In this document: positions 6,383-7,301 of the stretch, one piece after another
Position numbering within the stretch: position 1 is the first letter of the stretch
How the letters are laid out: each line of letters opens with the position of its first letter
Origin: Gemmatimonadota bacterium
Lineage (GTDB): Bacteria > Gemmatimonadota > Gemmatimonadetes > Longimicrobiales > UBA6960
Direction of reading: 5' to 3'
Length of the DNA stretch: 7,301 nt
Assembly (NCBI GenBank): GCA_022564535.1
Contig: JADFLD010000094.1
Location: forward strand, 1 to 7,301
Made by a program: the position numbers and the translations under genes
Notes under the pieces: generated by a model
The model's database searches: none
What the model was told of the DNA's origin: nothing
The model's input: the letters and a program-made list of their open reading frames with translations, nothing else

Positions 6383-6934
6383 ATGCTGACCGATCTGCAG
6401 ACGAAGAAGCTGACGCGTTACTTCCGGGTCTACGACATAGACGACGATGGCCGCATCGCCCGAGCCGACTTCGAGCGCATCTTCGAGAACGTTCGGATTC
6501 TCCGTGGTGAGAAAGACGGCTCGAGCGGATACCGGACGCTGCGTGATCTCTACATGGGGCTCTGGGAGCGACTCGAGGCTGCTGCGGACGGCAACCGCGA
6601 CGGCGGCGTCGACCTCGACGAGTGGCTCGCGTACTGGCAGCTCGCGCTCGCGGACGACGAGCGTTCCGAAGCCGAAACGCGGGCGCTTACGGACCGTCTC
6701 TTCGAGGTGTTCGACGTCGATGAAGACGGGACGATCGGCCTGAGCGAGTTCTCGGACTTCTACGGCGTGTTCGGGTTGGCCGTCAGCCTCGCCGAGACCG
6801 TTTTCGACGAGTTGGACACCGACGGCGATGGGGTGATCACCCGTTCGGAGCTCCTCGACATCAGCCGACAGTTCTACCGTAGTGACGATGTCGAGGCCGC
6901 GGGGAACGTTCTCTTCGGGCCGATCGGCGCCTGA
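6383..6934 (+). CDS. Four-EF-hand calcium-binding protein (calerythrin/SCP-like)
   Basis: The protein has 183 residues, is very acidic, and shows no signal peptide or membrane segment, so it is probably cytosolic. Four EF-hand loops are visible: 18-29 (DIDDDGRIARAD), 69-80 (DGNRDGGVDLDE), 111-122 (DVDEDGTIGLSE) and 145-156 (DTDGDGVITRSE). Loops 2-4 have the canonical acidic residues at positions 1, 3, 5 and the bidentate Glu at 12, and a Gly at 6. Loop 1 carries Asp29 at position 12, a change associated with weaker Ca2+ or altered Mg2+ preference. Size and spacing match sarcoplasmic-calcium-binding-protein-like bacterial proteins such as calerythrin, so a Ca2+ buffer or sensor is the likely role; no enzymatic domain is present. 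The ATG at 6383 has a weak AGAG-type Shine-Dalgarno. It lies 53 bases after serA, past the palindrome, so it may be transcribed separately. It converges with the LuxR-type gene. Confidence 0.9.
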   Translation: MLTDLQTKKLTRYFRVYDIDDDGRIARADFERIFENVRILRGEKDGSSGYRTLRDLYMGLWERLEAAADGNRDGGVDLDEWLAYWQLALADDERSEAETRALTDRLFEVFDVDEDGTIGLSEFSDFYGVFGLAVSLAETVFDELDTDGDGVITRSELLDISRQFYRSDDVEAAGNVLFGPIGA

Positions 6935-7034
6935 TGGAGTGCCCCGAGCGGGCTACGAGAACGTTCACGGTCCGATACGCGGCGAGACGGTCGAGCTTTG
7001 GTCGGGGCCACGGCGAGGCGGGCTTCTACCAGCT
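6935..7034. other. Convergent intergenic gap
   Basis: These 100 bases separate the ends of the EF-hand gene and the LuxR-type gene. I see no strong bidirectional terminator. There is only a short GCCC/GGGC pairing around 6941-6953 and a GAACGTTC palindrome at 6959-6966 that also occurs inside the EF-hand gene. Confidence 0.4.
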
Positions 7035-7301
7035 CTAGCCGGTGTTGCGGGAGTCACTGTGCGTCCAGCGCATGCTGGCGAGGCGGTCGGCGACGTCCAG
7101 TCGAGAGCGGGTCCGAAGCTTCCTGAGCACCACGTCGGTGTGGTGGTGTGCGGTATGCGGACTGATCTCCAAAGCCGCGGCGATCTCGCGGTTGCTCATG
7201 CGCTTGGTCAGCATCATCGCCACATCCACTTGTCTTGCCGTGAGCCCCAGTGCCGCGGCCTCCGCTCGGAGCGCGTCGTGACTCAAGCGAACGGGCTCGA
7301 T
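7035..7301 (-). CDS. LuxR-family regulator, C-terminal HTH (partial)
   Basis: The minus-strand frame ends at the TAG complementary to 7035-7037 and is still open at the window edge, so the N-terminal part is missing; the TTG at 7286 is not a convincing start. The visible 88 codons hold a complete GerE/LuxR-type helix-turn-helix: GLTARQVDVAMMLTKRMSNR, then EIAAALEISPHTAHHHTDVV, then LRKLRTRSRLDVADRLA. The conserved LT-R---V and S-REIA-L-IS--T---H patterns are plain. Such domains bind DNA as dimers and usually sit behind a receiver, PAS or ligand-binding domain, which cannot be determined here. The HHHTDVV recognition helix is more histidine-rich than the common VKxH form. About 15 residues (WTHSDSRNTG end) follow the HTH. 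Confidence 0.85.
   Translation of the reverse strand: MEPVRLSHDALRAEAAALGLTARQVDVAMMLTKRMSNREIAAALEISPHTAHHHTDVVLRKLRTRSRLDVADRLASMRWTHSDSRNTG

Overview
This 7.3 kb window looks like a stretch of a GC-rich bacterial chromosome, probably from an environmental or metagenome-derived genome. No rRNA, tRNA, phage, IS or CRISPR feature was seen. The gene families, and especially the class V aminotransferase/PGDH pair, would fit Gemmatimonadota or a similar phylum. That placement is a guess from family content, not from a marker gene.

The left end (about 1-420) is different. It carries the end of a DUF1549 domain and the start of a DUF1553 domain on the + strand. This pairing is most familiar from Planctomycetota and Verrucomicrobiota, and its first 120 bases are only about 48% GC by hand count. 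Homology stops abruptly near 420. From there rightward the minus strand encodes the N-terminal part of a beta-lactamase-family serine hydrolase lipoprotein (start at 759), whose own homology stops near 397. The two gene fragments converge and share about 21 bases (400-420) that fit a conserved motif of each family on opposite strands. This is either a deletion joining two convergent genes or, more likely, an assembly chimera.

From about 930 to 6934 there is one uninterrupted + strand run of six genes. They are a single-cysteine thioredoxin-like protein (934-1452), a seven-helix membrane protein with a spermidine-synthase-like domain (1475-2944), a dCMP deaminase-family protein with a strong Shine-Dalgarno (3000-3521), a class V PLP aminotransferase (3619-4731), D-3-phosphoglycerate dehydrogenase SerA with a C-terminal ACT domain (4728-6329, overlapping the previous gene by 4 bases), and a four-EF-hand calcium-binding protein (6383-6934). 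The aminotransferase and SerA very likely form a serine-biosynthesis operon in which the aminotransferase takes the SerC role. The other neighbours have no obvious shared pathway.

The right end holds the C-terminal DNA-binding part of a LuxR-type regulator on the minus strand. It runs off the window and converges on the EF-hand gene. The intergenic stretches are all short (under about 200 bases). The only clear structure in them is a perfect 18-bp palindrome after serA. I did not find a convincing new multi-gene system. The points most worth following up are the chimeric junction, the hidden serine hydrolase fragment, the single-cysteine thioredoxin-like protein beside the membrane spermidine-synthase-like protein, and the bacterial four-EF-hand protein.
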